Made by a program: the position numbers and the translations under genes. Of a stretch of DNA of 64,000 nt, positions 44,503-53,365 are shown piece after piece (position 1 is the first letter of the stretch; the number at the start of each line of letters is the position of its first letter). Origin of the DNA: DATFVJ01 sp963851085 (GTDB taxonomy: Bacteria; Actinomycetota; Actinomycetes; Streptosporangiales; Streptosporangiaceae); assembly GCA_963851085.1 (NCBI GenBank), contig CAWKNX010000002.1, positions 185,388 through 249,387 of the forward strand, in the 5' to 3' direction. The notes below the pieces were generated by a model, which was not told where the DNA came from, searched no databases, and saw only the letters and a program-made list of their open reading frames with translations.

Positions 44503-44523
44503 CGCAGGCCCGCCCGAGCCGCC

Positions 44524-45471
44524 TCAGCCGCGGCGTTCCAGCTCGCGCAGCCGCTCACGGCCGACGAAGGTGAACATGCTCGCGCCCGGTTCGAGCGGCC
44601 TCGGCGTGGCGGCGAACCTGTGCGCGCCGACGCCATAGCCCTCACCGGGTGCCGATACCCACTCCAGCTCGAAACCGGCCAGCTCGAACCAGCGGCAGAG
44701 CTGAGGAATCAGATCGGTCTCGCGGCGGTGCCGGGTCCACACCGCGGTGCCGCCTGTCGCGGTCATGCAGCCAAGGAACGCGATGGTCCGCTCGATGTCG
44801 GCCATGGTGACATTGCCGAAGATCCCGCAGGCAAGCACCAGGTCCGCGGGTACCAGGTGGACGTAATAATCGGTGAGCGCCGCGTCGCCCACCATCACCT
44901 CCACCTCGCCGAGCCCGGCGGCCTGCGCGGCGTCGCGCGCTATGGCCGCGTTGCGCGGGTCCAGTTCGACCAGCCGCGCGCGGACGTCGTGCCCACGCGG
45001 GTGGGAGGCGAGCACGGCGAGCAGGTCCCGGCCCTGGCCCGCGCAGATACTGACCGCAAGAAGCGGGCCGGGCGGGCACGAATCGAGCGCCAGCCGGATG
45101 CGGTCCTGTACGACGGCGAGCCGACGTGCGAGGAGTGAATCAGGCACGTCATATCCGTCGTGCCAGGCGCGCCAGTCCTGCGTCGCAGACGCCGCTGCGG
45201 GCAGGTCACCGGGCCCCTGCCGGGACCCGTCCTCGGGCCCCTGCCGGGACCTGTCCCCGGGCCCCTGCCGGAACCTGTCCCCGGGCCCGGTCGGGTGCCC
45301 AGTCACGGGCGCGGCGCGGTGGTCTGGGGACTGGCGGGCGTGCGCTGGCGGGAGTTCGGCATGGACCGATTGTCCCAGGCGAGGTCTCGCAACGGGCGCG
45401 ACCCGGACGGCCGGGTGTGCGATCAGTCCAGGGTGCGTGCGAGCAGCCAGTCGCCTACCCCCGGGTCGCAC
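44524..45471 (-). CDS. SAM-dependent methyltransferase, repeat-bearing N-terminus
   Basis: Up to 315 residues. Conserved from about residue 100: LARRLAVVQDRIRLALD, the SAM loop VSICAGQGRDLLAVLASH, acidic LVELDPRNAAIARDAA, VMVGDAALTDYYVHLVPADL and GGTAVWTRHRRETDLIPQL. A class I (Rossmann) methyltransferase whose substrate is not known. The N-terminal part contains three copies of a 24-base unit (45211-45282) giving GPGDRSRQ-like repeats. The start is uncertain; the frame opens at 45471, overlapping the end of the upstream DUF6504 gene, so coupling is likely. Confidence 0.8.
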   Translation of the reverse strand: MRPGGRRLAARTHPGLIAHPAVRVAPVARPRLGQSVHAELPPAHARQSPDHRAAPVTGHPTGPGDRFRQGPGDRSRQGPEDGSRQGPGDLPAAASATQDWRAWHDGYDVPDSLLARRLAVVQDRIRLALDSCPPGPLLAVSICAGQGRDLLAVLASHPRGHDVRARLVELDPRNAAIARDAAQAAGLGEVEVMVGDAALTDYYVHLVPADLVLACGIFGNVTMADIERTIAFLGCMTATGGTAVWTRHRRETDLIPQLCRWFELAGFELEWVSAPGEGYGVGAHRFAATPRPLEPGASMFTFVGRERLRELERRG

Positions 45472-45710
45472 CGCAGTTCATAGAGCCCACGCGGCGCGTC
45501 CCTTCCCGGCGACGCCTGCACCCGCCAGAACTCTCTTCCCGCCGCGGGCCCGGGGTCATCGGGGCCCTTCCTCCGCCACCACTCGTGGCTGATTTCCCGG
45601 TGCTCGAGGATCTCGAGCACCGTGAATAGACGGCCGCGCCAGACGAACCTGGTCGGCCTCCCGTCGTCGTCCGTCCATACCTGGATCGGGTCGCCGTACA
45701 CTCTGCTCAC
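45423..45710 (-). CDS. DUF6504 family protein
   Basis: 95 residues. Sequence MSRVYGDPIQVWTDDDGRPT, FVWRGRLFTVLEILEHREI and REFWRVQASPGRDAPRGLYE, then LRCDPGVGDWLLARTLD, matches the short DUF6504 proteins that in other actinomycetes lie beside translesion DNA synthesis genes. Function unknown. A possible LexA-type box lies 120-140 bases upstream of its start. Its stop (45423) overlaps the beginning of the methyltransferase frame. Confidence 0.78.
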   Translation of the reverse strand: MSRVYGDPIQVWTDDDGRPTRFVWRGRLFTVLEILEHREISHEWWRRKGPDDPGPAAGREFWRVQASPGRDAPRGLYELRCDPGVGDWLLARTLD

Positions 45711-45830
45711 GCGCCCGCCTGCACCTTCCGCCCCGTTCCGCGTCGTCGCGGCCCTGGCGGCTCCCAGGGCCCCTCGCGGCCATCACTGCTCCGCTACGGC
45801 AGCCACCCGGGGGAAGGCAGGCAGCACTGC

Positions 45831-45850
45831 ATTCGAACATATACTCGAAT
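45831..45850. promoter_or_regulatory. Possible LexA (SOS) box between DUF6504 and upp
   Basis: ATTCGAACATATACTCGAAT has a perfect left half-site TCGAAC and a partial right half (ACTCGA against GTTCGA), with four bases between, in an otherwise G+C-rich divergent promoter region. The actinobacterial LexA consensus is TCGAAC-N4-GTTCGA. If real it would most likely serve the DUF6504 gene. Confidence 0.4.
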
Positions 45851-45949
45851 CTACGAACCCGCAATCGGCGACGCCGACGGCTCGCACGGTCGCGGCCCTG
45901 CGGCGCGTCCGTGTCGCGCGGCACGGGCCGGCCTGCGACACTACCGACC

Positions 45950-46591
45950 ATGCGAACGCTGGTCGTCGATCATCCACTGGTCGCGCACAAGCTCACCGCC
46001 CTGCGCGACGCCGGTACCGAGGCCCCGACATTCCGTCGGCTCGCCGACGAACTGGTGACGTTGCTCGCCTACGAGGCGACACGCGAGGTGCGCGTCCAGG
46101 CGGTGTCCGTGAAGACCCCGATCGGCCCGGCGGAGGGGATCAAGCTGGCGAGGCCGGCGCCGCTGGTGGTTCCGATACTGCGGGCCGGCATCGGCATGCT
46201 CGACGGCATGACCAGGCTGCTGCCGACGGCCGACGTCGGCTTCGTCGGCATGGTGCGCGACGAGGAGTCCCTCGTCGCCTCGACCTACGCCGACCGCCTG
46301 CCCGCCGACCTCACCGGCCGTGAGGCGTTCGTCCTCGATCCGATGCTCGCCACGGGCGGCACCCTCGAAACGGTCATCGGCATGCTCGTCTCGCGCGGCG
46401 CGTCCATGGTCACCGCCGTCTGCCTGATCGCGGCGCCCGAGGGCGTCAGCAGAATCGCCGCCGCCTTCCCCTCGGACGAACCCGTCCCCGTGCGCGTCGT
46501 CACCGGTGCCGTGGACGACCATCTCGACGACAGGGGTTACATCGTGCCCGGCCTCGGCGACGCGGGCGATCGCCTGTTCGGCGAGATCTAG
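45950..46591 (+). CDS. upp: Uracil phosphoribosyltransferase
   Basis: 213 residues. TLVVDHPLVAHKLTALRDAG, RRLADELVTLLAYEATRE, VPILRAGIGMLDGMTRLLP, the PRPP-binding FVLDPMLATGGTLETVIGML and GYIVPGLGDAGDRLFG are standard. It converts uracil and PRPP to UMP. I place the start at ATG 45950, matching the family's N-terminus, not the longer frame to 45911. Convergent with the aldehyde dehydrogenase genes and functionally linked to the nucleoside salvage genes after them. Confidence 0.96.
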   Translation: MRTLVVDHPLVAHKLTALRDAGTEAPTFRRLADELVTLLAYEATREVRVQAVSVKTPIGPAEGIKLARPAPLVVPILRAGIGMLDGMTRLLPTADVGFVGMVRDEESLVASTYADRLPADLTGREAFVLDPMLATGGTLETVIGMLVSRGASMVTAVCLIAAPEGVSRIAAAFPSDEPVPVRVVTGAVDDHLDDRGYIVPGLGDAGDRLFGEI

Positions 46592-46751
46592 TCACCCGGG
46601 CCGCGCCCCCTTTGTTGCTGCTACAGCGACGGCAATGGGCCATCGCTGTCGCTGGGCACTGACGGCGCGGGGCTGGGATGGGGCCGCCGGGTGGGCAACT
46701 GCCGCCGGGTGGGCAACTGGGGCACGCGAGCGCGGCGGAACGCTGCGGTGG

Positions 46752-47636
46752 CTAGATGCCGATGGGGTGCCAGACCGTTTTCGTCTCGAGGAACGCCATC
46801 ATCCGGCGCGCATCCGGCGGGATGGCCCAATCCGCGTCGGTGACCTCACGTGGGGTGAACACGCGCTTGAGGTTGCCCGCCGCGAGCCGTTCGAGCTCGG
46901 TGCGGTCGCCAGGCGCCACCCCCGACAGGTCGATCGCGTCCACATCCATGTGCGCGGCAAGGACGGGCGCGAGTTCGGCCGTCCGGCCGGTGAGCACGTT
47001 GACCACGCCGGCTGGCACATCGGACGTCGCGATCACCTCGGTGAGCGTGACCGCGGGCAACGGCCGCGGCTCGCTCGCGACGACGACCGCGGTGTTGCCC
47101 GTGACGATGACCGGCGCCAGGACGCTGACCAGGCCGAGCAGACTCGACATTGCGGGCGCGATGACCGCGACGACGCCGGTCGGCTCCGGCACGCTGAAGT
47201 TGAAGTACGGCCCAGCGACCGGATTCGCCGAGCCGGCGACCTGTGCGACCTTGTCCGCCCAGCCCGCGAACCACACCCACCGGTCCACCGCCTCCGATAC
47301 GCAGCGCCGTGCCGCCGCCGCGGACCCTCCCTCGGCCGCCAGGACCTCGGCGGCGAACTGCGCGGCCCGGCCTTCGAGAAGCTCGGCCACCCGGTAGAGG
47401 ACCTGACCCCGGTTGTAGGCGGTGGCGCCGGCCCAGCCGGCCGCCGCGGTGCGGGCAGCGACAACGGCGTCCCTCGCGTCCTTGCGCGACGCCTGCGCGG
47501 CGGCCGCGAGAAACGTGCCGCCGGGTCCGCTCACAGGATAGGAACGGCCGGACTCCGACCGCGGGAACCCGCCGCCGATGAACAGCTTGTATGTCTTGCG
47601 CACGTCGAGACGTGCGCCACGGCCGTCGTCAGACAT
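46752..47636 (-). CDS. Short aldehyde-dehydrogenase-like protein lacking the catalytic domain
   Basis: 294 residues. It aligns with the coenzyme-binding half of aldehyde dehydrogenases: YKLFIGGGFPRSESGRSY, AAARRCVSEAVDRWVWFAGW, EPTGVVAVIAPAMSSLLGLV, VIVTGNTAVVVASEPRPLP and SDVPAGVVNVLTGRTAELAP. The segment with the catalytic Cys and the ELGGK Glu of full-length enzymes is missing, and the end (VTDADWAIPPDARRMMAF) is family-specific. It overlaps the stop of the full-length enzyme by 8 bases. Such companions occur next to deoC in other actinomycetes; it may be a structural or regulatory partner rather than an enzyme. Confidence 0.85.
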   Translation of the reverse strand: MSDDGRGARLDVRKTYKLFIGGGFPRSESGRSYPVSGPGGTFLAAAAQASRKDARDAVVAARTAAAGWAGATAYNRGQVLYRVAELLEGRAAQFAAEVLAAEGGSAAAARRCVSEAVDRWVWFAGWADKVAQVAGSANPVAGPYFNFSVPEPTGVVAVIAPAMSSLLGLVSVLAPVIVTGNTAVVVASEPRPLPAVTLTEVIATSDVPAGVVNVLTGRTAELAPVLAAHMDVDAIDLSGVAPGDRTELERLAAGNLKRVFTPREVTDADWAIPPDARRMMAFLETKTVWHPIGI

Positions 47637-49068
47637 CGAGATAGGCCTCCAGCCCGTGCCGTCCGCCTTCACGCCCGAAGCCGGACTCACGGTAACCGCC
47701 GAACGGGCTCGCCGGGTCGAACCTGTTGTAGGTGTTGGCCCACACCACTCCCGACCGCAGCCGCTGCGCCATCCACAGGATCCGGCTGCCCTTGTCCGTC
47801 CACACCCCGGCCGACAGTCCGTACGGGGTGTTGTTCGCCTTGGCGACCGCCTCCTCGGGAGTCCGGAACGTGAGCACGGACAGAACCGGCCCGAAGATCT
47901 CCTCGCGGGCGATCCGGTGCGACTGGCTGACGCCGGTGAACACGGTCGGCGGGAACCAGTAGCCCCGCGAGGGCAGCTCGCACTGCGGTGACCAGCGGCC
48001 AGCCCCCTCCGCCTCGCCCGAGGCGGACAGCTCACGGATCTTGTCGAGCTGCTGCCGTGAGTTGATCGCGCCGATGTCGGTGTTCTTGTCGAGCGGGTCG
48101 CCAAGCCGCAGTGTGTCGATGCGCCGCTTGAGCCGCTCGACCACAGGGCCGGCGACCGACTCCTGCACGAGCAGCCGCGACCCCGCGCAGCAGACGTGAC
48201 CCTGGTTGAAGAAGATCCCGTTCACGATCCCCTCGACCGCCTGGTCGAGCGGCGCGTCGTCGAAAACCACGTTCGCCGCCTTGCCGCCGAGTTCGAGGGT
48301 GAGCCTCGTGCCTCTGCCCGCCACCGCGCGCCGGATCTCCTTGCCCACCTGTGTCGAGCCGGTGAACGCGATCTTGTCCACGCCCTGGTTGCCGACGAGC
48401 ACCGCCCCCGTGTCACCCGCGCCTGTGATCACGTTGACCACGCCAGGCGGGAGGTCGGCCTGCTGGCACACCTCGGCGAGGAGGAGCGCCGACAGGGGCG
48501 TGGTCTCGGCCGGCTTGAGCACGCACGTGTTGCCTGCCGCGAGCGCCGGCGCGAGCTTCCACGCGGCCATGAGCAGCGGGAAGTTCCACGGGATGATCTG
48601 GCCAGCGACGCCGAGCGGTCGCGGGTCCTGGCCGAACCCCGCGTGCCCGAGCTTGTCCGCCCAGCCGGCGTGGTAGAAGAAGTGCGCGGCGGCGAGCGGC
48701 ACATCGACGTCGCGCGACTCCCGGATGGGCTTGCCGTTGTCCAGGCTCTCAAGTACCGCGAATTCGCGCGCGCGTTCCTGCAGGATCCGGGCGATCCGGT
48801 ACAGGTACTTGGCCCGCTGCATCCCGGGCATCGGGCCCCAGACCCGCTCGTAGGCGGCGCGCGCGGCACGCACCGCGCGATCGACGTCTTCCGCGTCCGC
48901 CGCGGCCACTTCGGCCAGCCGCTCCTCGGTGGCGGGGTTAACGGTCACCAATGTCTGGCCGCTCACCGGCGGCGTGAACTCGCCGTCGATGAACAGGCCG
49001 TATTCCGCGGCGATGGAGACGACGTCACGTGACTCGGGCGCGGGCGCGTAGTCCCAGGCTCTGCTCAT
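47629..49068 (-). CDS. Aldehyde dehydrogenase (likely for acetaldehyde from deoxyribose)
   Basis: 479 residues with all signature motifs: GVAGQIIPWNFPLLMAAWKL, AGNTCVLKPAETTPLSAL, catalytic Glu in TLELGGKAANVVFDDAPLDQ and catalytic Cys in FFNQGHVCCAGSRLLVQE. NAD(P)-dependent oxidation of an aldehyde to its acid. Directly after deoC (two bases between stop and ATG 49068), so acetaldehyde from deoxyribose-5-phosphate cleavage is the probable substrate. Followed by the short aldehyde-dehydrogenase-like gene in overlap. Confidence 0.93.
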   Translation of the reverse strand: MSRAWDYAPAPESRDVVSIAAEYGLFIDGEFTPPVSGQTLVTVNPATEERLAEVAAADAEDVDRAVRAARAAYERVWGPMPGMQRAKYLYRIARILQERAREFAVLESLDNGKPIRESRDVDVPLAAAHFFYHAGWADKLGHAGFGQDPRPLGVAGQIIPWNFPLLMAAWKLAPALAAGNTCVLKPAETTPLSALLLAEVCQQADLPPGVVNVITGAGDTGAVLVGNQGVDKIAFTGSTQVGKEIRRAVAGRGTRLTLELGGKAANVVFDDAPLDQAVEGIVNGIFFNQGHVCCAGSRLLVQESVAGPVVERLKRRIDTLRLGDPLDKNTDIGAINSRQQLDKIRELSASGEAEGAGRWSPQCELPSRGYWFPPTVFTGVSQSHRIAREEIFGPVLSVLTFRTPEEAVAKANNTPYGLSAGVWTDKGSRILWMAQRLRSGVVWANTYNRFDPASPFGGYRESGFGREGGRHGLEAYLDV

Positions 49069-49070
49069 CG

Positions 49071-50060
49071 TCAGTCGAGGGTGAAATAGTCGCGGCCGGC
49101 GTAGACGCCGGTGAGCTGCTTGCTGCGCTGCATGAGCAGGTCGTTGAGGAGGCTTGACGCGCCGATCCTGAACGACTCCGGGGTGAGCCACTCCTGCCCA
49201 GCGGTCTCAGCCACGAGCACGAGGTAGCGGATCGCGTCCTTGGCGGTGCGTACTCCGCCAGCGACCTTGACGCCCACGCGGCGTCCGGTCGACTCGGCGA
49301 AATCCCGCACGGCGGCGAGCATGACCAGGGCGACCGGCGGCGTCGCCGCTGGTGACACCTTTCCCGTGGACGTCTTGATGAAGTCGGCGCCGGCCAGCAT
49401 GGCGAGCCAGGCGGCACGCGACACGTTGTCGAGGGTGGCGAGCTCACCCGTTTCCAGGATCACCTTGAGGTGCGCGGATCCACATGCTTCGCGTACCGCC
49501 CGCACCTCCTCGTAGACCTGCCCGTACCGCCCGGCGAGGAAGGCGCCACGGTCGATGACCATGTCGACCTCGTCCGCGCCGTCGTGCACGGCGCTTTCGA
49601 CGTCGGCGAGCTTGACCGCGGGGGCGGCGCGACCGGACGGGAACGCGGTGGCCACCGACGCCACCGCGACCGGGCTGGCGTCGAGTTCGGCACGGGCGAC
49701 AGCGACGAGGTCCGGGTACACGCAGACCGCCGCGACCGGGGGCACCGCGGCGTCCATGGGATCGGGCCGCCGCGCCTTCGCGCACAGTCCGCGGACCTTC
49801 CCTGGGGTGTCCGCTCCTTCGAGCGTCGTGAGGTCGACCATGCGGATCGCGGTATCGAGGGCCCACAGTTTCGCGTCCCGCTTGATCGACCTGGTCGCGA
49901 GGGCGGCCGCCCGTGCCGCCACGCCGACCTGGTCAATTCCTGGCAATCCGTGCAGGACCTGCCGGAGCGCGGTGTCCGAGGTAGCCACCCTGCCGAGCTC
50001 AGCTGGCAGCGTTCCCCATGGCCGGTCCGCGACCGCCTGAGCGCGCGACTCGATGTTCAC
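49071..50060 (-). CDS. deoC: Deoxyribose-phosphate aldolase
   Basis: 329 residues. VDLTTLEGADTPGKVRGLC, VAAVCVYPDLVAVARAEL, DGADEVDMVIDRGAFLAG, Schiff-base Lys in ADFIKTSTGKVSPAA and VGVKVAGGVRTAKDAIRYL. Splits 2-deoxyribose-5-phosphate into glyceraldehyde-3-phosphate and acetaldehyde. Longer than bacterial DeoC of about 220-260 residues at the N-terminus, like the eukaryotic-type long form. Start ATG 50060, downstream of deoA and cdd, in an apparent operon cdd-deoA-deoC-aldehyde dehydrogenases. Confidence 0.95.
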   Translation of the reverse strand: MNIESRAQAVADRPWGTLPAELGRVATSDTALRQVLHGLPGIDQVGVAARAAALATRSIKRDAKLWALDTAIRMVDLTTLEGADTPGKVRGLCAKARRPDPMDAAVPPVAAVCVYPDLVAVARAELDASPVAVASVATAFPSGRAAPAVKLADVESAVHDGADEVDMVIDRGAFLAGRYGQVYEEVRAVREACGSAHLKVILETGELATLDNVSRAAWLAMLAGADFIKTSTGKVSPAATPPVALVMLAAVRDFAESTGRRVGVKVAGGVRTAKDAIRYLVLVAETAGQEWLTPESFRIGASSLLNDLLMQRSKQLTGVYAGRDYFTLD

Positions 50061-50116
50061 GTCCTGACGCTACCTCTCCCCGACGGACGCGGCAGCATCG
50101 ACACCGCCGGCCGGCA

Positions 50117-51499
50117 TCATGGCGCTATGCGCTCGATGACGAGCGGCCGCGGGGGCAACGGCTGCGGGCCGATCTCGATCGCGTCGGCCAGCGCCTGGGT
50201 GGCGCGCGCGAAGCGCGCCGCATCCTCGCTCCGCAGTTCAAGCAGGGCTTGCCCCTGTTGGACGCGTTCGCCGGGTTTGGCCAGGCAGATGACCCCGGCC
50301 GCCGCGCTCACCGGATCTTCCTTGCGGGCCCGGCCCGCGCCGAGCAGCCACGCGGCACGCCCGACCGCGAGCGCGTCGAGCCGGCGGAGCCAGCCCGACG
50401 CGGCGGCGGGCACGGACGCGGTGTGCCCGGCCCGCGGCAACGGCGCGTCCGGATCGCCACCCTGGGCAGTGATCATCTCGCGGTAGCGCTCATGGGCCCG
50501 GCCGTCGGCCAGCGCCGCCGCCGGGTCGGTGCGCTGATCCTGCGCCCCGGGCGCGGCGGCGGCCGGTTCCGGCCGCAGCCCCGCCAGCCAGAGCATCTCC
50601 CTGGCCAGCGCGAGCGTCACCTCGACGAGATCGGGCGGGCCGTCGCCGCGCAGCGTGGCCACGGCCTCCTCGACCTCCACCGCATTGCCCGCGGCGTGGC
50701 CGAGCGGCGAGTCCATCCTGGTCAGCAGCGCGGAGGTGCGCACCCCGTGCTCGGCGCCCAGCGCCACCATGGTCTGCGCGAGGAGCCTGGCATCGGCGAT
50801 GTCGCGCATGAACGCGCCGCGGCCCACCTTCACGTCGAGCACAAGTGCCGAGGTCCCCTCGGCGATCTTCTTCGACATGATGGAGCTTGCGATCAGCGGT
50901 ATCGACTCGACCGTGCCCGTAACGTCGCGGAGCGCGTACAGCCGCCGGTCGGCCGGCGCCAGTCCCGGGCCCGCGGCGCAGATGACGCAGCCCACCTCGC
51001 CCAGCACGGCAAGCATCTCGGCCGGAGAAAGGCCCGCCCGCCAGCCGGGCACCGACTCGAGTTTGTCCAGGGTGCCACCCGTGTGGCCAAGCCCACGGCC
51101 CGACAGCTGCGGCACGGCGGCTCCGCAGCTCGCGACGAGCGGAGCGAGAATCAGGGACACCTTGTCCCCTACCCCTCCCGTCGAGTGCTTGTCCACCGTG
51201 GGCGCGGGCACACCGCCCAGGTCCAGGCGGTCACCGGACTCGACCATCGCGGCCGTCCAGGTACGCAGCTCAGCCGGGTCGAGCCCGCGGAAATAGATGG
51301 CCATGAGCAGGGCGGACATCTGCTCGTCAGGCACCGCGCCGCGGGTGAAGGCAGCGATCAGCCCGCGGATGTCATCATCCGCGAGCCGCCCGCCGTCTCG
51401 CTTGGCCCTGATCAGCGCCGCGACATCGGGCACCGCCGTGGCCGGCGCCGGTGTCCCTTGTCCGGGATCGGGCCGCTCAGGCGCTGGCATCTCACGCAC
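50117..51499 (-). CDS. deoA: Thymidine phosphorylase
   Basis: 460 residues. VPDEQMSALLMAIYFRGLDP, the phosphate-binding VDKHSTGGVGDKVSLILAPL, GHTGGTLDKLESVPGW, SSIMSKKIAEGTSALVLDVK and the C-terminal beta-hairpin domain are typical. It converts thymidine and deoxyuridine to the base and 2-deoxyribose-1-phosphate. Start ATG 51499, nine bases after the cdd stop (51508). Confidence 0.96.
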   Translation of the reverse strand: MREMPAPERPDPGQGTPAPATAVPDVAALIRAKRDGGRLADDDIRGLIAAFTRGAVPDEQMSALLMAIYFRGLDPAELRTWTAAMVESGDRLDLGGVPAPTVDKHSTGGVGDKVSLILAPLVASCGAAVPQLSGRGLGHTGGTLDKLESVPGWRAGLSPAEMLAVLGEVGCVICAAGPGLAPADRRLYALRDVTGTVESIPLIASSIMSKKIAEGTSALVLDVKVGRGAFMRDIADARLLAQTMVALGAEHGVRTSALLTRMDSPLGHAAGNAVEVEEAVATLRGDGPPDLVEVTLALAREMLWLAGLRPEPAAAAPGAQDQRTDPAAALADGRAHERYREMITAQGGDPDAPLPRAGHTASVPAAASGWLRRLDALAVGRAAWLLGAGRARKEDPVSAAAGVICLAKPGERVQQGQALLELRSEDAARFARATQALADAIEIGPQPLPPRPLVIERIAP

Positions 51500-51507
51500 G
51501 GTACGTC

Positions 51508-51915
51508 TCAGGCACGTTCGCCGCCGCGGGACGGCAGGTCGGCTGGGCCGAACGCGTTGGGCAGCAGTGTCCCGAGCTTCCTCGGCCCAGCATCCGTGTC
51601 GACAAGCAGCCCCTCACCTCCCGCTTCGAACAGCAACTGGCGGCAGCGGCCACAGGGCAGCAGCGGCGAGCCGTCCGACGCCACGACGCTCACCGCGACC
51701 AGGGTCCCGCCGCCAGCCGCGTGCAGTGCGGAAACCAAGCCGCACTCAGCACAGAGGGTGAGCCCATAGGAGGCGTTCTCCACGTTGCATCCCACGATGA
51801 CCCGGCCGTCCGCCGCCTCACCGGCGGCTCCCACCCGCAGCCCGGAGTACGGTGCGTAGGCCCGGCCCGCCGCGTCGGTGGCAGCGACCCGCAGCCGGTA
51901 CCAGTCGATCACCAC
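51508..51915 (-). CDS. cdd: Cytidine deaminase
   Basis: 135 residues. APYSGLRVGAAGEAADGRVI, GCNVENASYGLTLCAECG (zinc ligand Cys and proton-shuttle Glu in the CAE form of the tetrameric enzymes) and LPCGRCRQLLFEAGGEGLLV (two further zinc Cys). Converts (deoxy)cytidine to (deoxy)uridine. Start GTG 51915 lies seven bases after GGAGG. First gene of the minus-strand salvage operon, divergent from the importer. Confidence 0.95.
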   Translation of the reverse strand: MVIDWYRLRVAATDAAGRAYAPYSGLRVGAAGEAADGRVIVGCNVENASYGLTLCAECGLVSALHAAGGGTLVAVSVVASDGSPLLPCGRCRQLLFEAGGEGLLVDTDAGPRKLGTLLPNAFGPADLPSRGGERA

Positions 51916-52195
51916 GCTTGAGCCTCCGGGCGCCGAGCGTAGCCGGCCCGGGTGCCGGTGACGTGTCCGCTGCGGTGCGCCGCCTCTGCGGCCGGGTTTG
52001 GCAGGGTTTCGATTTGGCAACGGCGTCGTCCGGACTGCGCTGTCCTGCTTCCCCGGACGGTGGCGCCCGGTCTAACCTGCGGGCATCCCGGGGCGGGAGG
52101 TTCGGGATTTCCGTCCCCAGCCGGCGTGGGGGGTGCGACGGAGCCGGTGGTCCGTCCGGGCTACCACTGACTGTGCAGTCAATGAGGAGGTAACC
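51916..52195. other. Divergent control region of the nucleoside operons
   Basis: About 280 bases separate the starts of cdd and the substrate-binding-protein gene. The right end carries the strong GAGGAGGT ribosome site (52184-52191). An operator for a nucleoside-responsive repressor would be expected here, but I cannot identify one with confidence. No gene is present. Confidence 0.4.
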
Positions 52196-53293
52196 GTGAG
52201 AGGGACCATTCCCGCGGCCGCCGCGATCGCCGCGGTCGCGCTGCTTGCCGCGGCGTGCGGCAGCTCGTCCACACCAACGGCATCGTCAACGCCAAGCTCC
52301 AGTTCGAGCAGCTCCGCGTCCACCGGCGCCTTCAAGGCGTGCATGGTCACCGACACGGGCGGCATCGACGACCGGTCGTTCAACGCGTCGTCGTGGCAGG
52401 GTGTCCAGCAGGCGGAGAGCGCGACGATCGCCGGCAAGTACCTGCAGTCGACGACGCAAAGCGACTACACACCCAACATCAACGCGTTCATCAGCCAGAA
52501 ATGCGGGATCATCCTGACCGTGGGTTTCCTGATGGGTGACGCGACCCAGGCAGCGGCCAAGGCCAACCCGAACCAGAAGTTCGCGATCGTGGACTACAAC
52601 TACACCCCGCCGCTTGCGAACGTGGACGCCCTGCTCTTCAACACCGTCCAGGACGGGTTCATGGGCGGCTACCTGGCAGCGGGCATGACCAAGTCGGGGA
52701 AGGTGGCGACATTCGGCGGGCAGAAGCTGCCGACCGTGACGATCTACATGGACGGCTTCTACGACGGCGTCCAGTACTACAACAGCAAGCACGGCACGCA
52801 CGTCAAGGTTCTCGGCTGGAGCGAGCCGGGGCAGAACGGCAACTTCACCGGTGACTTCACCGACCAGACCAAGGGCCAGACGCTCACCAACACGTTCATC
52901 ACAGAAGGCGCCGACATCATCTTCCCCGTCGCGGGCAACGTCGGCCTCGGCGCCGCCAAGGCTGTCCAGCAGGCGGACCAGGCGGGCCAGAACGTGAACA
53001 TGATGTGGGTCGACACCGACGGTTGCGTCAGCGCGCAGCAGTACTGCAAGTACTTCATCACCAGCGTGCAGAAGGGCATCCAGACCGCCGTCAAAACCGC
53101 GATCGTGACGGCGGCGGGCGGCACCTTCAAGGGCGGCAACTACATCGGCACGCTCGCGAACGGCGGAGTCGCGCTCGCCCCGTACCACGATTTCGCCAGC
53201 AAGGTCCCGGCCGCACTCCAGGCCGAGCTCGCGCAGGTGAAGCAGGGCATCATTAGCGGGTCGATCCAGACACCCACCAAGAGCCCCGTCTAA
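52196..53293 (+). CDS. Nucleoside-binding lipoprotein (BMP family) of an ABC importer
   Basis: 365 residues. Lipoprotein signal with lipobox LLAAAC (Cys 21), a Ser-rich tether, then the BMP domain: KACMVTDTGGIDDRSFNASS, DYTPNINAFISQKCGIILTV, NTVQDGFMGGYLAAGMTK and GADIIFPVAGNVGLGAAKAV. Anchored outside the membrane, it captures nucleosides for the importer encoded next. GTG 52196 follows GAGGAGGT by four bases. A perfect GC palindrome after its stop probably sets its higher expression relative to the rest of the operon. Confidence 0.95.
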   Translation: MRGTIPAAAAIAAVALLAAACGSSSTPTASSTPSSSSSSSASTGAFKACMVTDTGGIDDRSFNASSWQGVQQAESATIAGKYLQSTTQSDYTPNINAFISQKCGIILTVGFLMGDATQAAAKANPNQKFAIVDYNYTPPLANVDALLFNTVQDGFMGGYLAAGMTKSGKVATFGGQKLPTVTIYMDGFYDGVQYYNSKHGTHVKVLGWSEPGQNGNFTGDFTDQTKGQTLTNTFITEGADIIFPVAGNVGLGAAKAVQQADQAGQNVNMMWVDTDGCVSAQQYCKYFITSVQKGIQTAVKTAIVTAAGGTFKGGNYIGTLANGGVALAPYHDFASKVPAALQAELAQVKQGIISGSIQTPTKSPV

Positions 53294-53316
53294 AAGCGGT
53301 CTGAGCCGACGGCACA

Positions 53317-53346
53317 TGGCCCGGCCGGGATATCCCGGCCGGGCCA
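53317..53346 (+). terminator. Perfect palindrome between the binding-protein and ATPase genes
   Basis: TGGCCCGGCCGGGAT is followed directly by its reverse complement ATCCCGGCCGGGCCA, 30 bases in all. Placed between the binding-protein stop (53293) and the ATPase start (53366), it fits the known role of intercistronic hairpins in ABC importer operons: partial termination and 3'-end protection that give an excess of binding protein. Confidence 0.75.
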
Positions 53347-53365
53347 CCATGGGAGGGAGGCGCCG

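Noticed and set aside
46752..48104. Longer version of the short aldehyde-dehydrogenase-like protein
   Set aside because: The N-terminal 156 codons are the full-length enzyme gene read in another frame; the domain begins at ATG 47636.
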